From: an uncultured Nioella sp.
Lineage (GTDB): Bacteria > Pseudomonadota > Alphaproteobacteria > Rhodobacterales > Rhodobacteraceae
Assembly (NCBI GenBank): GCA_947498125.1
Contig: CANMJH010000002.1
Location: 186,001-250,000, forward strand
Reading direction: 5' to 3'
Length of the DNA stretch: 64,000 nucleotides
Shown: positions 17,458-26,209 of the stretch, in pieces
How positions within the stretch are numbered: position 1 is the stretch's first letter
Layout: each line of letters opens with the position of its first letter
Notes under the pieces: generated by a model
The model's database searches: none
The model's input: only the letters and a program-made list of their open reading frames with translations
What the model was told of the DNA's origin: nothing
Position numbers and translations under genes: made by a program

Positions 17458-18549
17458 TTATTTACGCTCAGGCCCCAGGTTTTGGAACTCGGTGTAAACT
17501 TGCGTGACCGACCGCCCAAAGCGATCCCTAAAGGCCACGCGCCACGGAATGCCTAAACCAAGATCTTCGTAATATCCCAACAGGTTCTGCACATCTTCTG
17601 GCTCAGGGCTTAGCAACCCCGCTACGGCCAAAGCTCCGCCGCTGTAAAGATGTCCGATTGAAAGGTCATCGGTCGGCCGAATAGCCAACCGTTCCAAATC
17701 CGGCCAAGTGCCACTACCCCGCAGAAACCCTGTCAGACCGTCGGCCAATTCCCGAGGCGTCATATCGCGATAGCTCATCATCGCTGCCAAAAGTTCGGCG
17801 GATCCTTCGGTCAGCCACAATGGCCCGCGATAGCCCGGCTCACGCGTGAGGTCATAGTTTCGTGGTGCACGCCCCACCAGATGCGCCTGCACAGCGTGGG
17901 TCAGCTCGTGCGAGACGACCTGCATAATGTCTGTGCGGGTAAAATTCGCATCCAGCTGTTCATTTGGATACAGGCAGACCGCCAACAAATCGAAATAGGC
18001 AAGCCCTGCCACGCCATCCGGGCGCACGTCGCAATGAATCTCGGCTTGTGCCCGGACATCAAAGAGCCGCCCCTCGGCGGACGACATTAGAAGTCCCTCA
18101 AGATCGCTGGCTTGATCCGCCACAAGGATCTGCACTGGGATCGGCAAATCAATTCCATAACGGTCGTGGTAACGCTGCAAAACCTTCATTGCCGACCCGT
18201 AGACGGCATCGACAATTTCCTGCGCCACGCGTCCGCTGCTCGTTACTTCAACCGGAGGGCCCTGCCGCGACGGCCAATACACCTGAAGACTGGGGTTTGT
18301 TTGCCCCATCAGCCGGCACAGAACCGCCCCGTTATCTTGTGTTAGAATGACGGGGGGCGTCTGCCCGTGTTCATGGAAAAACGCCGCCATTGCCAGACGT
18401 GTCCGCCGCCCGGAAATACCATCCGCAGGGCCGGGGTTGTGCCCCGCCGCCTGTAGCAAATTTTGAACACAGCGGATGCCGCTGTCTTGCGCCATGGCTG
18501 TCCCGACCCAAAGGATCATCAACAACAGCCATGTCGCCAAGACCCGCAT
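17458..18549 (-). CDS. Secreted HELTH metallopeptidase with murein-binding-like N-terminus
   Basis: A 363-residue precursor. A signal peptide (about 1-20, ending TAMAQ) is followed by a short helical repeat like a peptidoglycan-binding domain (GHNPGPADGISGRRTRLAM). The catalytic region has HELTH at 214-218 and, 34 residues after the first histidine, LTEGSAE with Glu248 as third zinc ligand. This is the gluzincin (peptidase MA) layout. I do not recognise the exact family. Its ATG shares one base with the dapD stop (TGATG), so translation is likely coupled. Activity on cell-wall or periplasmic protein is a guess. Confidence 0.65.
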   Translation of the reverse strand: MRVLATWLLLMILWVGTAMAQDSGIRCVQNLLQAAGHNPGPADGISGRRTRLAMAAFFHEHGQTPPVILTQDNGAVLCRLMGQTNPSLQVYWPSRQGPPVEVTSSGRVAQEIVDAVYGSAMKVLQRYHDRYGIDLPIPVQILVADQASDLEGLLMSSAEGRLFDVRAQAEIHCDVRPDGVAGLAYFDLLAVCLYPNEQLDANFTRTDIMQVVSHELTHAVQAHLVGRAPRNYDLTREPGYRGPLWLTEGSAELLAAMMSYRDMTPRELADGLTGFLRGSGTWPDLERLAIRPTDDLSIGHLYSGGALAVAGLLSPEPEDVQNLLGYYEDLGLGIPWRVAFRDRFGRSVTQVYTEFQNLGPERK

Positions 18550-19376
18550 CAGTCGCGAAGAAGTTCGTTGATACCGGTTTTCGAGCGTGTCCGCTCATCC
18601 ACCCGCTTCACGATCACTGCGCAATAGAGGTTAATCCCGTTCTTGGAGGGCATCGATCCGGCCACAACCACCGAATAAGGCGGTACTTCGCCATACATAA
18701 CTTCGCCGGTTTCGCGATCGACGATCTTGGTGGACTGGCCAATAAAGACGCCCATCCCCAGAACCGATCCTTCGCGGATGATGCAGCCTTCAACCACTTC
18801 CGAGCGTGCGCCGATAAAGCAGTTATCTTCGATGATGGTCGGCCCGGCCTGCATCGGCTCCAACACGCCGCCAATGCCAACGCCGCCCGAAAGATGCACG
18901 TTTTTGCCGATCTGTGCGCAGCTGCCCACAGTCGCCCAGCCATCAACCATCGAGCCTTCGTCGACAAATGCGCCAAGGTTCACGAAAGACGGCATCAGGA
19001 CGACGCCCGGCGCAATATAGGCCGAACGGCGCACGATCGATCCCGGAACAGCCCGGAAACCGGCTTCGCGCCACTGGTTGTCACCCCAGCCATCAAATTT
19101 CGACGGAACCTTATCCCACCAGCCAGAATTGCCGTTGCCGCCGGGGATCTGCTCCATATCGTTCAAACGGAACGACAAAAGCACGGCCTTTTTGGCCCAT
19201 TGGTTCACATGCCATTCGCCGCTTTCCAGGCGTTCGGCCACACGCAAGGCCCCGCTGTCCAAAGCGTTCAGCGTGTTTTCGATTGCCTCACGGGTTTCGC
19301 CCGTTGTGGCAGGCGTGATCTGGTCGCGCGCGTCCCACGCGCTTTCAATGGCCGCCTCAAGCGATGCGTTCGACAT
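18549..19376 (-). CDS. dapD: Tetrahydrodipicolinate N-succinyltransferase
   Basis: A 275-residue enzyme that transfers succinate from succinyl-CoA to tetrahydrodipicolinate in the DAP/lysine pathway. The central region is a left-handed beta helix of hexapeptide repeats, visible as [20 protein letters not shown] and later [13 protein letters not shown] and [14 protein letters not shown]. Length agrees with DapD of Proteobacteria. GGAGG lies upstream of the ATG. It leads a leftward cluster that ends with dapE. Confidence 0.96.
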   Translation of the reverse strand: MSNASLEAAIESAWDARDQITPATTGETREAIENTLNALDSGALRVAERLESGEWHVNQWAKKAVLLSFRLNDMEQIPGGNGNSGWWDKVPSKFDGWGDNQWREAGFRAVPGSIVRRSAYIAPGVVLMPSFVNLGAFVDEGSMVDGWATVGSCAQIGKNVHLSGGVGIGGVLEPMQAGPTIIEDNCFIGARSEVVEGCIIREGSVLGMGVFIGQSTKIVDRETGEVMYGEVPPYSVVVAGSMPSKNGINLYCAVIVKRVDERTRSKTGINELLRD

Positions 19377-19558
19377 GGATGCCTCCTAATTTAAACCGTT
19401 CGGGCGGCTATATCGCGCCGCCGTGGCAGGCTCAATTGGCAAATAGCGCGCGGGGGGCGCGTCAAAGCTACATCCCAATCTCATCTTTGTGCCTTTCCTC
19501 TGTCAAGCGGGGCCGTTAGCCTGATCCAGCCAGAACGACCGATAAAGGACCCCGGCTC

Positions 19559-20404
19559 ATGAAAGACGACCAGCGCGATAGCCCGTTTCGCGACGCAGAA
19601 ACCGATATCGAATCCGCTTCCCACGTGCCCGACACGCCGCAATCGCGCGCACCGGCCTATCGCTTGGCCTTTACCGATAATGATTTCATGTGCCGCGATG
19701 AACTGCGCCCGGTCCGCCTGCAACTCGAGCTTTTGAAGCCACAGATGTTGATGGACGAACAAGGAATTGAATCGACCATCGTCATGTTTGGTGGCGCGCG
19801 TATTCCCGAGCCTGCAAAGGCCGAAAATGCCAGAACCGAAACGCTGCGCGACCTGTCCGCTTTCTACGATGAGGCCCGCAAATTTGCCGCGCTGATGACG
19901 GAACGGTCTTTGCAGTCAGATGGCCGCGAAGATGTGATCGCCACAGGCGGCGGCCCCGGCGTGATGGAGGCCGGAAATCGCGGTGCCATCGATGCGGGTG
20001 GCGCGTCCATCGGGCTCAACATCGTTTTGCCGTTCGAGCAGGCGCCAAACGAATATGTCACGCCCGAGCTCTGCTTTAACTTCCACTACTTTGCGATCCG
20101 CAAAATGCATTTCCTGATGCGCGCCAAGGCCATCACGGTGTTTCCCGGCGGCTTTGGAACGCTGGATGAGCTCTTCGAGGCGCTTACCCTTATCCAGACC
20201 GGCCGGATGGAGCGGGTGCCTGTCCTGCTCTTCGGTCAGAAATTCTGGGAAAGCATCATCAACTGGGACGCCCTGTCAGATGCCGGCACAATCTCCGCCG
20301 ACGATCTCGAACTGTTCCGGTTTGTCGAATCCGCAGAAGAGGCCGTCTCCGTCATCGACAATTGGGACGCCCACGGAAAACGCAGCGAAATTCCCGGCCG
20401 TTAA
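19559..20404 (+). CDS. LOG-family (TIGR00730-type) nucleotide-processing protein
   Basis: A 281-residue Rossmann-fold protein. The diagnostic motifs are GGGPGVMEAGNRGA and PGGFGTLDELFE, the PGGxGTxxE signature of the LOG family (cytokinin-activating phosphoribohydrolases; in E. coli PpnN acts on nucleoside monophosphates). An N-terminal extension of about 60 residues precedes the core. No partner gene is adjacent. The palindromic element described below follows its stop codon. Confidence 0.88.
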   Translation: MKDDQRDSPFRDAETDIESASHVPDTPQSRAPAYRLAFTDNDFMCRDELRPVRLQLELLKPQMLMDEQGIESTIVMFGGARIPEPAKAENARTETLRDLSAFYDEARKFAALMTERSLQSDGREDVIATGGGPGVMEAGNRGAIDAGGASIGLNIVLPFEQAPNEYVTPELCFNFHYFAIRKMHFLMRAKAITVFPGGFGTLDELFEALTLIQTGRMERVPVLLFGQKFWESIINWDALSDAGTISADDLELFRFVESAEEAVSVIDNWDAHGKRSEIPGR

Positions 20405-20441
20405 TCCCGGGTACCCGATATCATTTTTGGCGAAACACCGG

Positions 20442-20499
20442 GGGGTGCGGGGGGCAGAGCCCCCCGCCGGTCGGATGGCCAAAGGCCATACGACACCCC
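20442..20499. repeat. Cloverleaf-like palindromic element
   Basis: Three nested stems fit exactly. An outer stem GGGGTG (20442-20447) pairs with CACCCC (20494-20499). Inside it CGGGGGGC (20448-20455) pairs with GCCCCCCG (20459-20466) around AGA. Then TCG-x-ATGGCC pairs with GGCCAT-x-CGA (20471-20493) around AAA. It lies between the converging LOG and Hint genes. No T-run follows on either strand, so it is not a standard Rho-independent terminator; it resembles an extragenic palindromic repeat. Confidence 0.6.
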
Positions 20500-20506
20500 A
20501 AAAACC

Positions 20507-21559
20507 TTAGGCGGTCAGCTGTGTAATACACGCCGCCTGAAAGCCTTTCACAACCGGCATCGCGGCGGGCCCATAGGCCTCGGCATTCTCTGCTAGCTCT
20601 GGAAACAACGCGACAACTTCGGCGTGGGCTTCATCGGCCAGCGCATCCATAGCGCGATTGCCGGGATGCAAGCTTTCCGAGGCGCAGCCCTCGGCATAGA
20701 CGATCTGATGCGCATCAAACAGGATGTGCACATAGGTGACGTCGCCGCCCACCTGCCGCATGATATCCAGCCCATTGACCAGATCCTTGGCCGGGATCAA
20801 CGCCTCAACCTCTCCTGTGACCAGCTCCACGCGCCAGTCTGAAACCAACATCCGGTGCTGCGGCGACACCAAAAGATCACGCGCGTTGCCCAAAACGCCT
20901 GCAGCGATGCGGATGGGCGCTAAATCTCCGCGCGCGGGCACGGTTTTTTGTCCAATCCAGCGCAATCGCTGATAGCCGTGATCGCGCGTGCGGATCATCT
21001 CGCCCGGACGCAAATTCTCTATCCGCTTTGGCCCTTGGCGCGTTGTAATCATCGTGCCTTTCGTAAAGCACACAACCGTCGCGCCCATATCCTCATGTGA
21101 TGTAGCGGAGGAATTTGAGGTCATCCCGTTGACGGTATAATTAACACCGGCCGTGGGCATCCCATCAGGAAAAACCAAAAAGAACCCGTCTTCATTGGCG
21201 TCGTTCAGATCATCATCATTGTTGAAATCCACGTCGATGACGCCAACCGTAAAGACGTTGCCGTCATCATCTTCGATCTCAAATGTGTAATCCCAGATCG
21301 TCTGGTAATAGGTCCCGCCTATCTCGACAACTTGTTCGCCATAGCTGCCGATCTGTTCCTGATTATGCACACGCTCATTGCGGACATCGCCGTTAAAATT
21401 GACGGCGCCATCATTCTCGCGCACGACAAATGTCGTGTTCGACCCGGTAAAACTCCAGGTGCTGTTGGTTGGCGGAACCGAATTATACCCAAAGGAATTT
21501 CCATTCACAGTGGATTGGCTACCGAAAACCGCATCGGAATAACTGAAATGTACGGACAA
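20507..21559 (-). CDS. Hint (hedgehog/intein)-domain protein
   Basis: A 350-residue protein. Residues of about 1-165 are a polar, beta-rich domain with acidic patches (FEIEDDDGNVFTVGVIDVDF, DFNNDDDLNDANEDG) that I do not recognise. From about residue 167 comes a Hint_2 domain starting with the nucleophile cysteine: VVCFTKGTMITTRQGPKRI, then GEMIRTRDHGYQRLRWIG and LLVSPQHRMLV. Such proteins are common in Rhodobacterales and may cleave themselves; function is unknown. The frame opens with TTG, with AGGGG about ten bases upstream; no suitable ATG exists. Confidence 0.8.
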   Translation of the reverse strand: MSVHFSYSDAVFGSQSTVNGNSFGYNSVPPTNSTWSFTGSNTTFVVRENDGAVNFNGDVRNERVHNQEQIGSYGEQVVEIGGTYYQTIWDYTFEIEDDDGNVFTVGVIDVDFNNDDDLNDANEDGFFLVFPDGMPTAGVNYTVNGMTSNSSATSHEDMGATVVCFTKGTMITTRQGPKRIENLRPGEMIRTRDHGYQRLRWIGQKTVPARGDLAPIRIAAGVLGNARDLLVSPQHRMLVSDWRVELVTGEVEALIPAKDLVNGLDIMRQVGGDVTYVHILFDAHQIVYAEGCASESLHPGNRAMDALADEAHAEVVALFPELAENAEAYGPAAMPVVKGFQAACITQLTA

Positions 21560-21661
21560 CTTTTGTGCCCCTAACCTGCTCGTTTTGGCCGAAATTAGGT
21601 GTGAATTGTGTCAAATTAAAGGAAATTTTGACTTAAATTAGGCATGTCTTGCCGAACGGAC

Positions 21662-22552
21662 TCAGTCGGGCAGGTAAATCTCGACCAGTTGCGTGGGCAA
21701 AAGCGGGCTGAAATTATCGTCCGACACCATAGTGCCGATGATCCGTCCTGCCGCATCACGCCAGATGCTCAACCCTTCCAAGTTGGAAAACCGCCCATGT
21801 CGGGTTTGCATCAGAGTCTCGCCTTGTTCAGGTCCGTTCGGACCAATGTCAAACCGGCGGATGCGGCTGGCAAAGCCAAACAGACCCGCAAAATTGCGTT
21901 CCAGAAGGTAAAATCGCCCGACGTCGTCAAAATCGGCCCCAACAGGCAAAAACTCCCCATCTCGCGGGATCTGCCAATCGTCCCGCCACTGCACGCCGTC
22001 AAAGCGGTATAGAGGAAATGGCCGGTCCATCGCGCCGGAGCGCTCTGGCAAGGTATAGAGCGCCCCATCCGGGCCAATTGCCAAAGCCTCTAATGAGGAG
22101 TTGGGCTGCAAACCTGCGAACATCTCGGGGACCGGCAATGCCTCTGTTCCGGTTTGATCATTATAGCTGGCGACCCGGTGATCACCTTCAAAAGACAGGA
22201 AAAGCCGGCCATCTGGGGCCATCGCAATTCCTTCGCTATCCCGCGCGGCCCAAGGCCCGCGATTGCCGCCGCGGCCCGTTAATTCTATCGCCGGTCCAAT
22301 TTGAACGGTATCAATCGCGCCCTCTGCATCCCGCGACACCACGGCCCGCATGACCGCGCCGCGATCCGAGACAAAGACCATCGACAGGCCCCCCGGCGCG
22401 ACCTCCACCGCCGACAAACCGCCCAACATATCTGGCCCGGCCCGCAGCGACATTGACCCCAGCAGCTCAAGCGTTTGTGCGCTGGCCGGAAGGGCAAGGA
22501 TCGCGGCGGTTAGGCTCGCCCTCAGGGCGACGAGGACAGAACGCGCGTACAT
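21662..22552 (-). CDS. Exported phytase-like/esterase-like beta-propeller protein
   Basis: A 296-residue precursor with a signal peptide ending PASAQT. The mature part resembles the esterase-like domain of the phytase family: GGLSAVEVAPGGLSMVFVSD, DSEGIAMAPDGRLFLSFEGD and SLEALAIGPDGALYTLPE are repeated blades. Ca2+-dependent phosphoesterase activity is known for some relatives and is not certain here. The start overlaps the end of mepA by 31 bases, so translation may be coupled. Confidence 0.75.
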   Translation of the reverse strand: MYARSVLVALRASLTAAILALPASAQTLELLGSMSLRAGPDMLGGLSAVEVAPGGLSMVFVSDRGAVMRAVVSRDAEGAIDTVQIGPAIELTGRGGNRGPWAARDSEGIAMAPDGRLFLSFEGDHRVASYNDQTGTEALPVPEMFAGLQPNSSLEALAIGPDGALYTLPERSGAMDRPFPLYRFDGVQWRDDWQIPRDGEFLPVGADFDDVGRFYLLERNFAGLFGFASRIRRFDIGPNGPEQGETLMQTRHGRFSNLEGLSIWRDAAGRIIGTMVSDDNFSPLLPTQLVEIYLPD

Positions 22553-23433
22553 TGTGCAGGAAGGTCCGACATTCTCAGCTCACGCCGTGGCACGGGCGGC
22601 GGCGCGTCCGGGTCTGGCGGCGGCGGAGGGGGCGGGTTCAAAATATCGCGCTGCCATTGGCGCGCTTCCTCGCACCCATCGCCGGGCGGCGGGGCGGCCT
22701 GTGCCTCGCAATCGGGCGAGCCACTAGGGCAATTCAGCCGCACATGGAAGTGATAGTGATGCCCGTACCACGGCCGGATCTGGCGCAGATAAGACCGGTC
22801 TCCGGTTTCGCGGTCACACATATAGACCTTGGCGCCGGGAAAGACGAAAATCCGCGCCACGCGCGGATCACTGGCCGCCTCGCGCAGGATCGCCCAATGC
22901 TGATCGGTCCAGTCGTCGTTGACATAAGCCCCTTGTCCACGGCGCATCGAGATCGACGAGATATTTTCGCGCTCAGCCACCGTCAGATTCAGACGGTCAG
23001 GCGGCAGCATCCAGATATCGGCATCCATTCCCGATTGATGGCTACGATGCCCGGTCAGCATCGGTCCGCCCCGCGGCTGGCTCATATCGCCAACATACAG
23101 CCCCTCCCATCCGGGTTGGGTTGCGGCGAACTGGCTAAGATCGCGGATAAAATCCAAGGTGTCGGGATGCGCCCAATTGCGGTTGCGCGACAGGCGCATG
23201 GCTTGCCATGTCGGCCCGGTTTCCGCCAATTGCTCCGCCCCGGCAATACAGCCGCGTGCATACCCGCCATAAACCCTAGGGCGCCCGTTTGATGCCGCTT
23301 CGAGATGCCCGAACAATAGCCGCGCCTCGCGGCTGTCTTGATGGCTGGCCGTGATAATCACATCGTCGCCCGGGCCACCTGACCCGCAGCTTCCTACGAC
23401 CAAAAACGCCAAAAGGGCGGCGATTTTCTTCAT
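22522..23433 (-). CDS. mepA: Penicillin-insensitive murein endopeptidase, lipoprotein form
   Basis: A 303-residue LAS-type zinc metallopeptidase that cuts D-alanyl-meso-DAP cross-links. The N-terminus is a lipoprotein signal (MKKIAALLAFLVVGSCGSGG, lipobox VGSC), whereas E. coli MepA is a soluble periplasmic protein. Zinc-site motifs are present: SHQSGMDADIWML and, nearer the end, YGHHYHFHVRLNCPSGSPDC. A proline-rich stretch (NPPPPPPPDPDAPPP) lies near the C-terminus. ATG 23433 has AGGGGAT upstream and overlaps the stop of the MFS gene as ATGA. Confidence 0.9.
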   Translation of the reverse strand: MKKIAALLAFLVVGSCGSGGPGDDVIITASHQDSREARLLFGHLEAASNGRPRVYGGYARGCIAGAEQLAETGPTWQAMRLSRNRNWAHPDTLDFIRDLSQFAATQPGWEGLYVGDMSQPRGGPMLTGHRSHQSGMDADIWMLPPDRLNLTVAERENISSISMRRGQGAYVNDDWTDQHWAILREAASDPRVARIFVFPGAKVYMCDRETGDRSYLRQIRPWYGHHYHFHVRLNCPSGSPDCEAQAAPPPGDGCEEARQWQRDILNPPPPPPPDPDAPPPVPRRELRMSDLPAQCTRVLSSSP

Positions 23434-24794
23434 GTCTGATCCCCTTCGGGTCGGACCCATATCAAAATAACGAACCCCATCAGGAATAATGCAATCAGCG
23501 GGGACACGCCCAATCTTGCGCTACCGGTGGCGTCCGTGACAAGCCCAATCAGCGCCGGTGCAATAAAGGCTGTCGCGCGTCCAGACAAACCGTACAGACC
23601 GAAACTTTCGGTAGGATTTGCCAAGTCCGTGTGGCGAACCATCAACGTCCGGCTTGCGGCCTGCAAAATGCCGCCCATTCCGCCAATCAACGCGCCGCAC
23701 CCAAAAAAGATCGCGTCAGGCAAGCCAGAGCCTTCCGCCAATGCAACCCCAAACAACGTCTCACGCGACATGTTCACGACGACAAGGCAGACCCCGACAA
23801 GCACAAGGATAGCGCCAAAAATAACCGGGCGCGGACCAAAGCGGTGATCAAGCTGACCGCCGATCCAAGAAAACACCGCAGCCGACGCCGCACCCACAAT
23901 GCCAAAAATGCCGACTTGGGTAATTTCCCAGTTCAAGACCAGTGTCGCGTAGACCCCGCCAAACATGTAAAGCCCATTCAGCGCATCGCGGAACAGCATC
24001 GATGACAGCAAAAACCGTGCCAGACTTCCGCGGGACTTAAGCCGTTTTATCGCCGTCCAAACAGACCCTAACGCCTCACCGACGCTGCGACCTGCGCCGG
24101 ATACCGGCCTGTCTTTGACCCACATGAAAAATGGGATCATGAACACCGCATACCACAGCGCCACAAAAGGCCCCGCCAGCCGCGTGCCTTCGCGCGCGTC
24201 CGCGTCCAGTCCAAACGGCAAGCCCAAACCGATCACGGTCACACCGCTGGATTGCTCGACAAAGAACAGCAGCATCAAGATCAGCGCGATAAGCCCGCCC
24301 AGATACCCAAAGGCAAAACCAGACCCTGACAGCTTTCCAGCATCCTCATCGGCGCTTAGCTCGGGCAATTGCGAGTTGACAAAAACCAGCGCGAACTCGG
24401 CGCCGATAAAGCCAAATCCAAACAAGGCCAGCATCAAAAAGAGGTTGCTGCCTAGGGGATCCATAAACCAAAGCCCGCCCGCGCCGATCACAACCATCGC
24501 GGAAAAGGCCAGCATCCAAGGCCGTTTGCGCCCGTTCGTATCTGCCATAGCGCCCAATATCGGCGCGCAAATGCCGATCGTGATCCCAATATAGGTCATC
24601 GCATTGGCCCAAAGGCTCTGCGCGGCGGCATCTGCGGCATCTTCGGCCAGCCCGGTCTCCATAAAGACCTGCGTGGCCACCGCGGCAAAGAACGGGCCAA
24701 AAATGAAAGTCACCAAAAGCGTGTGATAAGGCTGACTGGCCCAATCGAAAAAGAACCATCCCCAGACGCGCTTTCGCTGCGAGACTTCTGCCAT
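23430..24794 (-). CDS. UMF1/Atg22-like MFS transporter
   Basis: A 454-residue inner-membrane carrier with about twelve hydrophobic segments. The N-terminus RKRVWGWFFFDWASQPYHTL and the loop ADTNGRKRPWMLAF are typical of the UMF1 (Atg22-like) group, whose fungal members export amino acids from vacuoles. The bacterial substrate is unknown. Overlap with mepA suggests use in murein peptide or amino-acid recovery, which is inference. Confidence 0.85.
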   Translation of the reverse strand: MAEVSQRKRVWGWFFFDWASQPYHTLLVTFIFGPFFAAVATQVFMETGLAEDAADAAAQSLWANAMTYIGITIGICAPILGAMADTNGRKRPWMLAFSAMVVIGAGGLWFMDPLGSNLFLMLALFGFGFIGAEFALVFVNSQLPELSADEDAGKLSGSGFAFGYLGGLIALILMLLFFVEQSSGVTVIGLGLPFGLDADAREGTRLAGPFVALWYAVFMIPFFMWVKDRPVSGAGRSVGEALGSVWTAIKRLKSRGSLARFLLSSMLFRDALNGLYMFGGVYATLVLNWEITQVGIFGIVGAASAAVFSWIGGQLDHRFGPRPVIFGAILVLVGVCLVVVNMSRETLFGVALAEGSGLPDAIFFGCGALIGGMGGILQAASRTLMVRHTDLANPTESFGLYGLSGRATAFIAPALIGLVTDATGSARLGVSPLIALFLMGFVILIWVRPEGDQT

Positions 24795-24993
24795 GACCGC
24801 CCCTTTTCATCCCGGTTACTCAAAAAGCCCGGATACCTTGCTAGAATGGGCCCACCATCGGGGGATCGCGGTGATTTGGCAATGGGCATTTGCGCAAGCG
24901 CCCAATGCATATAAGCCGCCCTCCCTTGCCAATCGGGCCGGGCGCGCTTACCTCTTCTGCCAGTTGACTTAATGCCCCTGAAAGGCCCGCCAT

Positions 24994-25281
24994 ATGACCT
25001 CTTTGTTTCAGATCCTCATGCTATTGATCGACGTGGCGCAGTTTATCGTCATCGCCCATGTGATCATGAGCTGGCTGATCAGCTTTGGCGTCCTTAACCT
25101 GCATCAACCTGTTGTGCAGCAAATCTGGAGCGGCCTCAGCCGCCTACTGGCCCCGGTTTACGAGCCGATCCGCCGCGTTCTGCCCAATATGGGCGGGCTT
25201 GATCTTGCGCCGCTGGTGGTGATTTTGGGCTTGATGATTGCTGATATTATTCTGCGCAATAACATCGCCCTGTTCTTCTGA
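24994..25281 (+). CDS. YggT family membrane protein
   Basis: A 95-residue protein with two hydrophobic segments, at about 5-33 and 67-92, linked by an amphipathic stretch containing LAPVYEPIRRVLPNMGGLDLAP, here given in family-typical form (PVYEPIRRVLP). YggT/YlmG proteins affect membrane or division-site organisation; the mechanism is not settled. It is a single-gene unit. Its stop codon abuts that of the convergent msrA with no base between. Confidence 0.88.
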   Translation: MTSLFQILMLLIDVAQFIVIAHVIMSWLISFGVLNLHQPVVQQIWSGLSRLLAPVYEPIRRVLPNMGGLDLAPLVVILGLMIADIILRNNIALFF

Positions 25282-25956
25282 TCAGTGAGTGCCAACAAAG
25301 GGCGCAGCATCACCCCATAGCTGCGCCACACGCGCATCGCGCCCGCATCCATCACGGTACAGCCCGTACGCCACAGATTTGCGGCGCGGGCCAAAGCGCG
25401 TAACGATCAGATCGTCGCTCATATAGTAATCCTGATGGTAGTCTTCGGCGACGTAAAACGGCGCGGCATCCAGAATTGGCGTCACGATCTCTTGGCCCAA
25501 ATCGCCCTCTGCTTCGGCAATCGCAGCAGCCGCAATCGCGCGTTCTGCATCATCCCGGACAAAAATCGCGGTTGTATAGCTGTGCCCACGATCACAGAAC
25601 TGCCCGCCATCATCCAGAACATCAACCGAGCGCAGAAAGAGATGCATCAATTCGGCGTAATTGACGATATCGGCGTCATAGGTGATCTCGACGACCTCCA
25701 GATGTCCGGTTCCGCCACGCACAACTTCGCGGTAGGTGGGGTTTTCGACATCTCCACCGGAAAAGCCCGAGACGGCTTCGATCACGCCCTCAACGGATTC
25801 AAAATCGCTTTCGATGCACCAAAAACAACCGCCCGCCAGAACAGTGGTCTGAATATCCTCTGCATGGGCGCGGTGGCCTTGGGCAAAGACACCCATGAAA
25901 ATCGCGCCAGCCAGCAGCAAGGTTTTCGCATTTTGTGCAAGATTGATCCGGGGCAT
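25282..25956 (-). CDS. msrA: Peptide methionine sulfoxide reductase MsrA, exported
   Basis: A 224-residue precursor that reduces methionine S-sulfoxide in proteins. A signal peptide (residues of about 1-33, ending AHAED) indicates export, unlike most cytoplasmic MsrA. The catalytic motif [12 protein letters not shown] holds the nucleophilic cysteine. HSYTTAIFV and [10 protein letters not shown] are also characteristic. ATG 25956 has GGAGA upstream; a longer frame would lack a signal peptide. Resolving cysteine candidate: [11 protein letters not shown] near the C-terminus. Reductant supply in the periplasm is not evident here. Confidence 0.92.
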   Translation of the reverse strand: MPRINLAQNAKTLLLAGAIFMGVFAQGHRAHAEDIQTTVLAGGCFWCIESDFESVEGVIEAVSGFSGGDVENPTYREVVRGGTGHLEVVEITYDADIVNYAELMHLFLRSVDVLDDGGQFCDRGHSYTTAIFVRDDAERAIAAAAIAEAEGDLGQEIVTPILDAAPFYVAEDYHQDYYMSDDLIVTRFGPRRKSVAYGLYRDGCGRDARVAQLWGDAAPFVGTH

Positions 25957-26141
25957 GTCGGTTCTCCGCTTTGAGGTGCCTACGGTTCTTGCCCCGCAAG
26001 ATCCGACATTCAATGCACAGAAGCGTGAAGTAACGCGCGCTTGAATATCGTTTCAGACGTGCCGCCTGTCTGTCTGCACAGGGGGGGTACGGGGTGTGTA
26101 CAGAAATACGACACCGGATTTCGGCGGTTTTGGCCCGCGGC

Positions 26142-26173
26142 AAAAAGAAAGGGCCGCGGCAACACCGCGACCC
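26142..26173 (-). terminator. Rho-independent terminator of argG
   Basis: Read leftward, GGTCGCGG pairs with CCGCGGCC (one G-U pair) around a five-base loop and is followed by CTTTCTTTTT. It begins about 37 bases after the argG stop codon. Confidence 0.75.
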
Positions 26174-26209
26174 AGATATTAGATATTCGAGGGTGTAAAC
26201 TCCGCGACT

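Noticed and set aside
20507-21559. Hint domain taken as an intein
   Set aside because: There is no host protein on both sides of a splice site, and the C-terminal splicing motif is not visible; a standalone Hint_2 protein fits better.
26014-26141. A tRNA or small gene in the msrA-argG gap
   Set aside because: No cloverleaf, CCA end or ribosome site was found; only the argG terminator is supported.
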